Assembly (NCBI GenBank): GCA_020446425.1
Contig: JAGRES010000008.1
Coordinates: 1 to 64,000, forward strand
Source: Sphingobium sp.
Lineage (GTDB): Bacteria; Pseudomonadota; Alphaproteobacteria; Sphingomonadales; Sphingomonadaceae
Direction of reading: 5' to 3'
DNA length: 64,000 nucleotides
Positions 20,035 to 27,377 of the stretch are shown here, piece after piece. Made by a program: the position numbers and the translations under genes. Within the stretch, counting starts at the first letter, position 1; every line of letters begins with the position of its first letter. A model generated the notes under the pieces. That model did no database searches. It had not been told where the DNA came from and saw only the letters and a list, made by a program, of their open reading frames with translations.

Positions 20035-21440
20035 TCATAAGCCTCGCGGTACCGTTTCACGACCTGCAGCGCGACGATGTTGAGCAGCAGCGTGACGATG
20101 AACAGAACAAGCCCCAGTGCGAAGGCAGCCAGTGTCTTGGCGCTGTCGAACTCCTGATCGCCGGTCAGCAGCTGCACGATCTGCGTCGTGACCGTGGTGA
20201 CACTGGCAAAGGGGTTGAGGGTCATGTTGGCGGCAAGGCCGGCGGCCATCACCACGATCATGGTTTCACCGATAGCACGGCTGACGGCCAGCAATACGCC
20301 GCCAACGACGCCGGGAAGGGCGGCGGGAATGAGCACCTGACGGATCGTCTCGCTGGTGGTCGCGCCCATGGCGAGGCTGCCGTCGCGCATGGATTGCGGC
20401 ACGGAGGCAATGCTGTCGTCCGCCATCGACGATACGAACGGGATGATCATCACGCCCATCACCAGACCGGCGGCGAGTGCGCTTTCCGAGGATGCGCCGG
20501 AAATGCCGACCCAGGCCGCGAAGTCGCGCATATTGGGCGCGATGGTGAGCGCGGCGAAATATCCGTAAACGACGGTCGGTACGCCAGCCAGCACCTCGAG
20601 AATGGGTTTCAGCCATGCGCGCGCGGCGGGCTTGGCATATTGTGTGAGGTAGACCGCGCTCATCAGGCCGAGCGGTATGGCGACGGCCATGGCGATGATC
20701 GCGCCGATGAAAATCGTGCCCCAGAATAACGGGATCGCGCCGAATGCATCGTCATTGCCGTAACCGAGCGCTGCCGATTGCGGCGACCATTTGGTGCCGA
20801 ACAGAAAATCGAGCGGATTGACCATCGAGAAAAAGCGTAGCGATTCCCACAGCAGCGAGGCGACGATGCCGACCGTGGTAATGATCGCGATCAGCGATGC
20901 GCACAGCAGCGTCATCATCACGATGCGCTCCACGCGCGTTCTCGCGCGGAAATCGGGGCGAATGCGGGTGAAAGCGAAGGCCGCTCCGGCCAGCGCGAGC
21001 ATCACTGCCGCAAGGGCCCCGCCGATGGAATAGAAACGGTGCGCTTCGCGATAGGGTTCTACAAGGGCCTGCGACCGCTGGTCGAAAGCAATCGCGCCCG
21101 GGTTCTTGGCGAGATTGCGCGCTTCACCCAATATCGCGCCGCGTGCAAAACCGTCTTCCGGCAGGGATGCCGCCGCTGGCGATTCCAGAACGCGCTCGGT
21201 CACCAGTCCCGGCATGATATTCGCCCATATGCTCAGGAATGCCAGCGCGGGCAGAGCGACCCAAAGCGCGGCATACCAGCCATGATAGCCGGGCCGGGAA
21301 TGCAGGAGAGAACGTGGCGGTGCGCCATCGCCCGATCTGCGGGGAGAGGCGGCGCCCAGTCGCGCCGCTTTTGCCCGCGCACTGAGCCAGGCAATAACGC
21401 CCAGCCCAATGATGATAGTAACGATGGCTACACCGCTCAC
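20031..21440 (-). CDS. pstC: Phosphate ABC transporter permease PstC
   Basis: This partner permease has 469 residues, again with an enlarged N-terminal region: two or three additional hydrophobic segments (MSGVAIVTIIIGLGVIAWLS; YAALWVALPALAFLSIWA) before the six-helix transport domain. The transport domain carries WSPQSAALGYGND-type family sequence, GLMSAVYLTQYAKP and the EAA loop SLAMGATTSETIRQVLIPAALPG. Large PstC and PstA forms are known in alphaproteobacteria. It sits 24 bases after pstS. Confidence 0.93.
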   Translation of the reverse strand: MSGVAIVTIIIGLGVIAWLSARAKAARLGAASPRRSGDGAPPRSLLHSRPGYHGWYAALWVALPALAFLSIWANIMPGLVTERVLESPAAASLPEDGFARGAILGEARNLAKNPGAIAFDQRSQALVEPYREAHRFYSIGGALAAVMLALAGAAFAFTRIRPDFRARTRVERIVMMTLLCASLIAIITTVGIVASLLWESLRFFSMVNPLDFLFGTKWSPQSAALGYGNDDAFGAIPLFWGTIFIGAIIAMAVAIPLGLMSAVYLTQYAKPAARAWLKPILEVLAGVPTVVYGYFAALTIAPNMRDFAAWVGISGASSESALAAGLVMGVMIIPFVSSMADDSIASVPQSMRDGSLAMGATTSETIRQVLIPAALPGVVGGVLLAVSRAIGETMIVVMAAGLAANMTLNPFASVTTVTTQIVQLLTGDQEFDSAKTLAAFALGLVLFIVTLLLNIVALQVVKRYREAYE

Positions 21441-21464
21441 GTCGAAAACCCTCCCAATGATGGA

Positions 21465-22526
21465 TTATTTAAGGTCAGAACCATCTATCACCGCGAGCGT
21501 GGTAACGGTGGCCGCGCTCTTTGCCCGTACGTCTTCCGAGCTGGCGACCATGCCGCGCTTGGCGAGATAGCCGTCCGGGCCCCAGCCTTTTGCGAACTCT
21601 TCCATATAGGCCTTCAGGCCGGGAATGACGTTCACGTGCGCCTTCTTGACGTAGATGTAGAGCGGACGGGCGCCGGGATAGGTGCCGCTGGCGACATTGT
21701 CATAGGTCGCTTCCACGCCGTTAAGCGGAATGTCGCGCAGCGTGTCGCGATTTTCCTCGAGGAAGCTGTATCCGAACACGCCGACGCTGTTCGGGTTGGC
21801 GCCCAGCTTCTGCACGATCAGATTGTCGTTCTCGCCTGAGTCGACATATTTTCCGTCTTCACGGATCTTGGTGCAGGTCGCCTTGAACTCGTCCTCGTTC
21901 TTTTCCTTCAGTTCCTTCATGGCCGGATCGCTCTTGCAGCCAACCTCAAGGACCAGCTCAGCAAGCGAATCGCGCGTGCCGGATGTCGAAGGCGGGCCGA
22001 ATACGGAAATCGCGATATCCGGCAGGCTCGGGTCGATGTCCGACCATTTTTCGGCTGTGTTCTCGGTTGCGCCGAACGGGTTGGCGGCCAGAGCCTTGTA
22101 TATGATTTCGGGAGTCAGGCTCATTGCCGGACCTTCATTCGACTGGGCGAAAGCCAGTCCGTCGACACCAACCTGAATTTCGATGATCTCGGTGACGCCG
22201 TTCGCCTGACACTGATCGAACTCGCTTTTTTTCATGCGGCGCGATGCGTCTTCAATATCGGGGTGCTGGGCGCCTACGCCTGCGCAGAACAGCTTCATGC
22301 CGCCGCCGGTGCCGGTCGATTCGATGATCGGCGATTTCATGCCGGGGTTGTTCTGAACGAACTGTTCAGCGACCGCGGTGGCGAAAGGATAGACAGTGGA
22401 CGAGCCTACGGCGCGAATCTGGTCGCGTGCGCCAGCGGAAGAGCCGCCTCCGGCCTGATCCTGGCACCCGGCCAGTGTGGCCGCGAGCGCGAACGCCGAA
22501 AGTGCGAATAGAGCATTATGCTTCAC
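21465..22526 (-). CDS. pstS: Phosphate-binding lipoprotein PstS
   Basis: This periplasmic phosphate-binding component has 353 residues. The GTG start at 22526 is fixed by a perfect AGGAGG at 22532-22537, five bases upstream, and yields a lipoprotein leader (ALSAFALAATLAGC). The binding-site segments are RAVGSSTVYPFA near the N terminus, the ESTGTGGGMKLFC loop, and FGPPSTSGTRDSLAEL. The later VFGYSFLEENRD stretch is typical of the PBP-like family. A Pho box lies directly upstream, inside the end of phoR. Confidence 0.95.
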   Translation of the reverse strand: MKHNALFALSAFALAATLAGCQDQAGGGSSAGARDQIRAVGSSTVYPFATAVAEQFVQNNPGMKSPIIESTGTGGGMKLFCAGVGAQHPDIEDASRRMKKSEFDQCQANGVTEIIEIQVGVDGLAFAQSNEGPAMSLTPEIIYKALAANPFGATENTAEKWSDIDPSLPDIAISVFGPPSTSGTRDSLAELVLEVGCKSDPAMKELKEKNEDEFKATCTKIREDGKYVDSGENDNLIVQKLGANPNSVGVFGYSFLEENRDTLRDIPLNGVEATYDNVASGTYPGARPLYIYVKKAHVNVIPGLKAYMEEFAKGWGPDGYLAKRGMVASSEDVRAKSAATVTTLAVIDGSDLK

Positions 22527-22631
22527 AAAAACCTCCTGAAATTTCGGCCGAAAACGATGTTCGGCCACGATACTGCTGATAAGCTGTCCGTCTTGTCTCG
22601 TTGCCCCTTAGCGGACGCTGGAGCCGCCATT

Positions 22632-22660
22632 GTGACAGTTTGATTTCAGTTTTATGACAG
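22632..22660 (-). promoter_or_regulatory. Pho box for pstS, overlapping the 3' end of phoR
   Basis: Read on the minus strand, three half-sites are spaced every 11 bases: CTGTCAT, CTGAAAT, CTGTCAC, separated by AAAA and CAAA. The first half-site is formed by the last phoR codons, CTG TCA and the TAA stop (22652-22660). It lies about 105 bases before the pstS start, leaving room for a PhoB-dependent promoter. This predicts stronger phosphate-controlled expression of pstS onward than of phoR. Confidence 0.88.
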
Positions 22661-23947
22661 TGGACCCTGTCCCGCTTTGGGAAGGCTGCTGGTGACGGGT
22701 GCAACTTGCTCAGATGTGGGCAGCAAGATCGTGATTACAGTGCCTTTTCCCACAGCACTGGCGATATCGAGGCGCCCGCGATGCCGTTCCACAATATGTT
22801 TTACGATGGCGAGGCCAAGCCCGGTTCCGCCCATGGCGCGGCTGCGTCCCGAATCGACGCGGTAGAAACGTTCTGTCAGTCTGGGCAGGTGGTCTTCCGC
22901 TATGCCTTCGCCTTCATCGGCAACTTCCAGACGAAGCATGGAGGGCGGAGCAGGTGCGACGCGCACCGTGATCGGCGTTCCGGTACGGCCATATTTGGCG
23001 CTGTTGCCTATCAAATTATGGAGAAGCTGGGCTATCTGGGTCTGGTCCCCCTGGATGAAAGGTATGTCATCCGCCAGTTCGGTGACGATATCCCGTCCGC
23101 GCGCGCCCAGATTCTGGCGGCACAGGCTCACGACTTCTTCCACCGTTTCACGCGTGTCCACCTGTGCCGTGGGGAGCCGGTATTTGTCGGCCTCGATTCG
23201 CGACAGCGACATGAGGTCGTCGACCAGCCTCTGCATTCGGCGCGCTTCTTTCTCCAATATCGAAAGAAACCGCTCGCGTGTTTCGCTGTCACCGCCCGCA
23301 TGCGGGTCCTGCAGGGTTTCGACAAAGCCGAGGATTGCGGCCAACGGCGTACGCAGCTCGTGGCTAGCGTTGGCGACGAAATCGCCACGCTGGCGTTCGG
23401 CGGCATAGGTGTGGCTCTCATCGGAGAGGTGAACGAACAGCCTCGACCTGTCGCCGGGCTGGGTGATCGGAATGATCTGCATGGCCCAGCGCAGATTACG
23501 CGCACCCAGGCCGACGATGTCGATGCAGACCGCTTTGTCCACGCTGTCCGCACTGGCCAGCCGTTGCGCCGCTGCGGGATGGCGTATGGCGATGCGGACG
23601 TCCTGACCCACAATATGTTGCCCCAGCAGCTTGAGCGCGCCGGGGTTGGCGAGCGTCACCTTACCCCGGTCTACCACCAGAACGGGGTCGCTCAGATGCT
23701 CAACGATTTCGCGAAAAGCATGATCCGCAATCAGGTCATGATTGTCTGATGGAATTTCCGCAACCGGTGCGGGGGCAAGCGATATTTCCTCAACATGCCG
23801 GTCCCACATCACTGCGATCAGGAGTATGCCAGTGACCAGCGTGATGCCCATATGGACGGAATCGCCACCGATCATGGCAACGGCCACCATACCGACCGCA
23901 ATTACGGTCAGGGCGGTAATGAGCTGCAGGAATCGGTTGTCGTTCAT
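22652..23947 (-). CDS. phoR: Phosphate regulon sensor histidine kinase PhoR
   Basis: This membrane kinase has 431 residues. Two N-terminal membrane segments (LITALTVIAVGMVAVAMIG and ITLVTGILLIAVMW) enclose only a few periplasmic residues, as in other PhoR proteins that sense through PstSCAB-PhoU. A PAS domain follows (HLSDPVLVVDRG), then the H-box NASHELRTPLAAILGFVETL, the N-box LIGNSAKYGRTG, and the G-boxes DEGEGIAEDHLPRLTERFYR and GGTGLGLAIVKHIVERH. It is the first gene of the pho-pst operon, and its last codons form part of the Pho box for pstS. Confidence 0.95.
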   Translation of the reverse strand: MNDNRFLQLITALTVIAVGMVAVAMIGGDSVHMGITLVTGILLIAVMWDRHVEEISLAPAPVAEIPSDNHDLIADHAFREIVEHLSDPVLVVDRGKVTLANPGALKLLGQHIVGQDVRIAIRHPAAAQRLASADSVDKAVCIDIVGLGARNLRWAMQIIPITQPGDRSRLFVHLSDESHTYAAERQRGDFVANASHELRTPLAAILGFVETLQDPHAGGDSETRERFLSILEKEARRMQRLVDDLMSLSRIEADKYRLPTAQVDTRETVEEVVSLCRQNLGARGRDIVTELADDIPFIQGDQTQIAQLLHNLIGNSAKYGRTGTPITVRVAPAPPSMLRLEVADEGEGIAEDHLPRLTERFYRVDSGRSRAMGGTGLGLAIVKHIVERHRGRLDIASAVGKGTVITILLPTSEQVAPVTSSLPKAGQGPLS

Positions 23948-23981
23948 GGTTAGCGGTCTAGATTATTCGCGCAAATGTTGC

Positions 23982-23995
23982 GATGACATGTCATC
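23982..23995. promoter_or_regulatory. 14-bp perfect palindrome between phoR and the Tat-signal gene
   Basis: GATGACATGTCATC is a perfect palindrome in the 83-base divergent region, 35 bases from the phoR start and 36 bases from the ATG at 24031. It embeds two opposed, overlapping Pho-type half-sites (ATGTCAT on each strand). It could be an operator for either direction, bound by PhoB or by a dimeric regulator. No known regulator is assigned. Confidence 0.5.
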
Positions 23996-24030
23996 CGACA
24001 TATTCCCATTATCCGCAAACGGGAAATGGA

Positions 24031-24459
24031 ATGACTGACAAAACTCCAGATTCGAGCGAAAAGCGCGATTTGACCGACGATAACAGCGGCGTAGCGCGGC
24101 GCAGGCTGTTGCTGGGCGGCGGCATGGCGGCGGCTTCTGCCGTGGTTTCGATTCGCCCCGCTCTGGCGCAAACCGCTGCATCGGTGCTGCATTGCCAGAT
24201 TCCTGTGCCCGACCCCTCGCGGGCGGGACAGCATATCGCTGCGGACGGCAGTCTGGTTGCCCCCGGAACGGAAGGCGCTTTCCCGGGCAGCGGGCGTGCT
24301 TTCACCGGTGAGGAAGTGCGCACCGCAATGCGCGGCGGGCGGACATTGCCCGGCACGAGCTACGAACAGAATCGCGCCTATATCAATTATATCCGGCGGT
24401 TGCAGAGCGGGACGAGCGGATTTACCTGCTACGCATCGCTGCAGATGCCACGCCGCTAG
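24031..24459 (+). CDS. Small Tat-signal exported protein, first gene of the HprK-related cassette
   Basis: This 142-residue protein has no recognised family. An acidic 21-residue N terminus is followed by a twin-arginine leader (ARRRLLLGGGMAAASA) and a likely cleavage after PALA (residue 46). The mature part is about 96 residues, rich in Gly, Arg and Ser, with just two cysteines (C55 in VLHCQIP and one in GFTCYAS near the end), which might form a disulfide. The ATG at 24031 is favoured over the ATG at 23983, which lies within the palindrome. Its TAG stop overlaps the GTG of the PqqD-like gene, so it belongs to that operon and is a natural candidate for the modified substrate. That role is inference only. 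Confidence 0.75.
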   Translation: MTDKTPDSSEKRDLTDDNSGVARRRLLLGGGMAAASAVVSIRPALAQTAASVLHCQIPVPDPSRAGQHIAADGSLVAPGTEGAFPGSGRAFTGEEVRTAMRGGRTLPGTSYEQNRAYINYIRRLQSGTSGFTCYASLQMPRR

Positions 24460-24770
24460 TGCAGCAAGGCGAGGCGGACAGCAGCGGCAGTGCACGCCAC
24501 TATTATCGCGATGCTCCTGAAACTCTGATCGAACATGATCTCGATGGTCTGACGCTGCTTTTTCACCGTCCGTCCGGGCAGACACATATTATCGACAGCC
24601 CCATGCCGGAGATATTGGCTGCGCTGAGCTGCGAGCCCCAGGAACTGAGGGCGTTGTTGGGCGTTCTGGCCGACCGTTATGACCTCGCCGTCGATGGTGA
24701 TGCTATGCAGGAGCTCAAGGCGCATCTCGATGCATTGGTGTCCTTGGGTCTGGCAAGAACGGCGCCATGA
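24459..24770 (+). CDS. PqqD-family protein of the HPr-rel-A type system
   Basis: This 103-residue protein has the PqqD-like winged fold pattern: YYRDAPETLIEHDLDGLTLLFHRPSG, then THIIDSPMPEILAALS and a helical C terminus. PqqD-family domains bind leader peptides and deliver them to modifying enzymes. I match it to the group named HPr-rel-A system PqqD family peptide chaperone (from memory). It starts with GTG within the stop of the Tat-signal gene and overlaps the kinase gene by 4 bases. Confidence 0.82.
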   Translation: MQQGEADSSGSARHYYRDAPETLIEHDLDGLTLLFHRPSGQTHIIDSPMPEILAALSCEPQELRALLGVLADRYDLAVDGDAMQELKAHLDALVSLGLARTAP

Positions 24771-25633
24771 AATATCAGTGCATGCTCCGCATTGGCCCTG
24801 CGGCTTTCCGCATCGGCTCGGCATGGGCGGAGCCGATTGAGGCATTGCGCAGGCTGTATGCCCTATATCCGCAGCCTCAGGACGCAATCGCCGATTATAC
24901 TGTCAGGCTGGAACCTGCGGGCGTCGGGCGGCGCTGCTGGCGGCCCTCGGTGCGGATTGCGGGGGATCATATGCTGCCCGACGCCGCGCCCATGGCGCTG
25001 CGTCATGGCTTGCTGGCGGTGGAAATGGGCATGAACCTGCAAATGGCGCTGGGGTGGCGGCGGCATCTGCTAATCCACGCCAGCAGTGTCGAGAAAAATG
25101 GCCGCGCACTGGTGATGACCGGCGAGTCCGGTTCCGGCAAATCGACGCTGGCGGCGATGCTGGGCGAGCGCGGCTGGCGCTTCATGGGCGATGAATTCGC
25201 GCTGATAGACTGTGCAACCGGCATGGTGCATCCGTTTCCGCGTCTCGTGTCGCTCAAAAATCGGGCTATCGAGGCCATGCGCGATGAGGTTGCGAACGCC
25301 GACCGGTTCGGGCCGTTGATGGAGGCGACGCCCAAAGGTGACATCGTCCATCTTGTCCCTCCTGAAAGCGCAATCGCCCGGATGGTGGAGCCAGCCAAGC
25401 CGGTAATGCTGCTATTCCCGCGCTATGGTTTTCCGCTGGATCAGCGACCCGTGGGGCAGGGCGAGGCTTTCATGCGCCTGACACAGGCGTCGACCAACTA
25501 TGTTGCGCTGGGCGAGCAGGGGTTTCAGGCATTGCACCGCTTTGTCAGCGGTGTTCCGGCGTTGGCGGTCGATTATGAGGATGGTGAGCAGGCGATTTCC
25601 GCCATCGACGCATTATGGGAGGCGCTGCCATGA
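24767..25633 (+). CDS. HprK-related kinase A
   Basis: This 288-residue protein resembles the catalytic domain of HPr kinase/phosphorylase. Walker A is at about residues 119-127 (GESGSGKST), followed by RGWRFMGDEFALID, which corresponds to the second metal and phosphate site, and by a HPr-kinase-like FPRLVSLKN segment. No PTS genes such as ptsH lie nearby, so the target is probably not HPr; related kinases in lasso-peptide clusters phosphorylate peptide serine residues. It overlaps the PqqD-like gene (ATGA), and its last bases overlap the start of the nucleotidyltransferase gene. Confidence 0.86.
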   Translation: MKYQCMLRIGPAAFRIGSAWAEPIEALRRLYALYPQPQDAIADYTVRLEPAGVGRRCWRPSVRIAGDHMLPDAAPMALRHGLLAVEMGMNLQMALGWRRHLLIHASSVEKNGRALVMTGESGSGKSTLAAMLGERGWRFMGDEFALIDCATGMVHPFPRLVSLKNRAIEAMRDEVANADRFGPLMEATPKGDIVHLVPPESAIARMVEPAKPVMLLFPRYGFPLDQRPVGQGEAFMRLTQASTNYVALGEQGFQALHRFVSGVPALAVDYEDGEQAISAIDALWEALP

Positions 25634-26625
25634 GTGCGCGCCTGCTTGTCGAAGCGCTACGCGACCCCTCCAGCGTGCGCCTCTGGAACGCCAAGGCGTG
25701 GAATGGCGTCATCAGTGCCGCGCGGGCAGAGCGCCTGTTGGCGACTTTGGCGCACAGGCTTGATGGCGCGGATGTCCCGGAACCGGTCGCGCGCATATTG
25801 GCCGATGCCTGCCTCGACGCGGAACGGGATAAGCAGATTGCCTTGTGGGAAGCGGATCGAGCCATGGCGGTGCTGGCTCCGCTCGGTATCAGGGTCATTT
25901 TGCTGAAAGGGGCGGCTTATGCGGCTGCTGGCCTGAAAGCGGGTGAGGGCCGTATGATCGGCGATCTCGATATTCTCGTGCCGCGAGCACGCATGGACGA
26001 GGTTGAAGCGGCGCTGTTCGGCGCAGGCTGGGAATGGGTGAAGCCCGATCCCTATGACGATGCCTATTACCGGCAATGGATGCATGAGCTGCCGCCGATG
26101 ATCCACCGCGAGCGGGATCGCATGATTGACGTGCATCATACGATCCTGCCCCTGACCGCACGCCGGACACCCGATGCGGAGGCGTTGATCGTGGATGCAG
26201 TTGAGTTGCTCGGCGGATTATATGTACTGTCGCCGGAAGATCGCGTGTGCCATGCCGTGGCGCATATGCTGGCCGATGGCGATCTGGCTGGTGGATTAAG
26301 AAATCTATGGGATATTAAATATTTGATTGAAGATATTGATAATATATTTGAACTTAAATCTCGCGCTGCCCTGCATGGTCTTTCTTCCCACCTGAACATG
26401 GCCCGGCGCCTTGCAGCACATATATATGAGGGCAGCGAGCGGCCTCTAAGTTTACGCGAACAGCTGATACGGGATCGCCTGCTTGGCCGGGATGGTTGGG
26501 GTAAAGAAAGCAATAAACTATTGGGTCTGGGCTTCTATATCCGATCGCACTGGCTGCGCATGCCGCCACTGATGCTCATGCGCCATCTCTGGACCAAATG
26601 GCGCAAAGGCCACAGGCCGGTCTAA
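25630..26625 (+). CDS. Nucleotidyltransferase family protein (NTP_transf_5 type)
   Basis: This 331-residue protein belongs to the family of large uncharacterised nucleotidyltransferases found with HPr-kinase-like and lasso-peptide genes. The N-terminal helical part leads to VILLKGAAYAAAG and the metal-binding GDLDILVPR motif; a third acidic position is in RMIDVHHTI. The ATG at 25630 overlaps the kinase stop. Around 26285-26350 the coding DNA becomes strikingly AT-rich, unlike the upstream genes, suggesting different ancestry or mosaicism. Its stop overlaps the convergent gph stop by a few bases. Confidence 0.84.
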   Translation: MSARLLVEALRDPSSVRLWNAKAWNGVISAARAERLLATLAHRLDGADVPEPVARILADACLDAERDKQIALWEADRAMAVLAPLGIRVILLKGAAYAAAGLKAGEGRMIGDLDILVPRARMDEVEAALFGAGWEWVKPDPYDDAYYRQWMHELPPMIHRERDRMIDVHHTILPLTARRTPDAEALIVDAVELLGGLYVLSPEDRVCHAVAHMLADGDLAGGLRNLWDIKYLIEDIDNIFELKSRAALHGLSSHLNMARRLAAHIYEGSERPLSLREQLIRDRLLGRDGWGKESNKLLGLGFYIRSHWLRMPPLMLMRHLWTKWRKGHRPV

Positions 26626-27287
26626 CACAGCCAATTCTCCAGCATCGGCACCAGATTGTCGAAATGATCGAGGATCGCATCCGCGCCCAGTTCGGCGCTG
26701 GCGTCGACAAAGCCGAAACTGACGGCAATGCTTGCAATTCCCGCATTGCGCGCGCCGTCGATATCGTTGGATGTATCGCCCAGAAACACGCAGTTTCCGC
26801 CGCCAGAGCGTTCAACCATGGCATGCAGCGGTTCCGGCTTTGGTTTCGCTTTGCCGACCGTATCGCCGCAGATGATGGTTTCGAACAGGTCGCCGATGCC
26901 GAGTTGCTCGATCATCGGGAAGGTGAAGCGCTCGAACTTGTTGGTGCAGATGGCGAGGCGCATACCGCGCGCCCGTAGCGTTTCCATGGCCTCCAGCGCG
27001 CCGGGATAGGGCAGGGTGTGATCGCACAGATGCCGGTCATAATAGTCCATCAACACCGGCGTCAGCGCGTCGAGCCGCTCATCGCTATAATCGCCCGATG
27101 CCTTCATCGCGCGCGCCAGCATGACCCGTGTGCCCTTGCCGACATAGCGCTTGATCTCGTCCACACTGTGCGGGGGCAGGCCGATGGTCGAAAGCGCATG
27201 ATTGACCGCATTGGCAAGATCAATGCTGCTGTCCACCAGTGTTCCGTCGAGGTCGAAGCCAACAATATCGAAAGCATTTTGTGTCAT
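26622..27287 (-). CDS. gph: Phosphoglycolate phosphatase (HAD family)
   Basis: This is a HAD hydrolase of 221 residues. Motif I is VGFDLDGTLVDSS, motif II is CTNKFERFT, motif III includes GKAKPKPEPLH, and motif IV is FLGDTSNDIDGARNAG. The cap domain and the VGKGTRVMLARA segment fit phosphoglycolate phosphatase, which clears 2-phosphoglycolate from DNA repair or oxygenation; other small phosphomonoesters are possible substrates. ATG 27287 is preferred; ATG 27299 is also possible. The frame is open far upstream only as an antisense shadow of glmU. Confidence 0.88.
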   Translation of the reverse strand: MTQNAFDIVGFDLDGTLVDSSIDLANAVNHALSTIGLPPHSVDEIKRYVGKGTRVMLARAMKASGDYSDERLDALTPVLMDYYDRHLCDHTLPYPGALEAMETLRARGMRLAICTNKFERFTFPMIEQLGIGDLFETIICGDTVGKAKPKPEPLHAMVERSGGGNCVFLGDTSNDIDGARNAGIASIAVSFGFVDASAELGADAILDHFDNLVPMLENWLC

Positions 27288-27377
27288 GAGGCCGCCCATG
27301 CCCTCAGCATGGTGGCAATGGCAAGCCAAACATGGCAGAGGGGCGGAAATGGCCTCATATTCAGGGAATCGGCACAG

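Noticed and set aside
22706-23749. 347-codon open frame antisense to phoR
   Set aside because: It mirrors the phoR coding frame, has no recognisable domain and would cover the whole kinase.
24767-25633. HprK-related kinase as part of a PTS nitrogen-type regulatory system
   Set aside because: No ptsH, ptsN or mannose-type EIIA genes are near it, and PqqD and nucleotidyltransferase partners point elsewhere.
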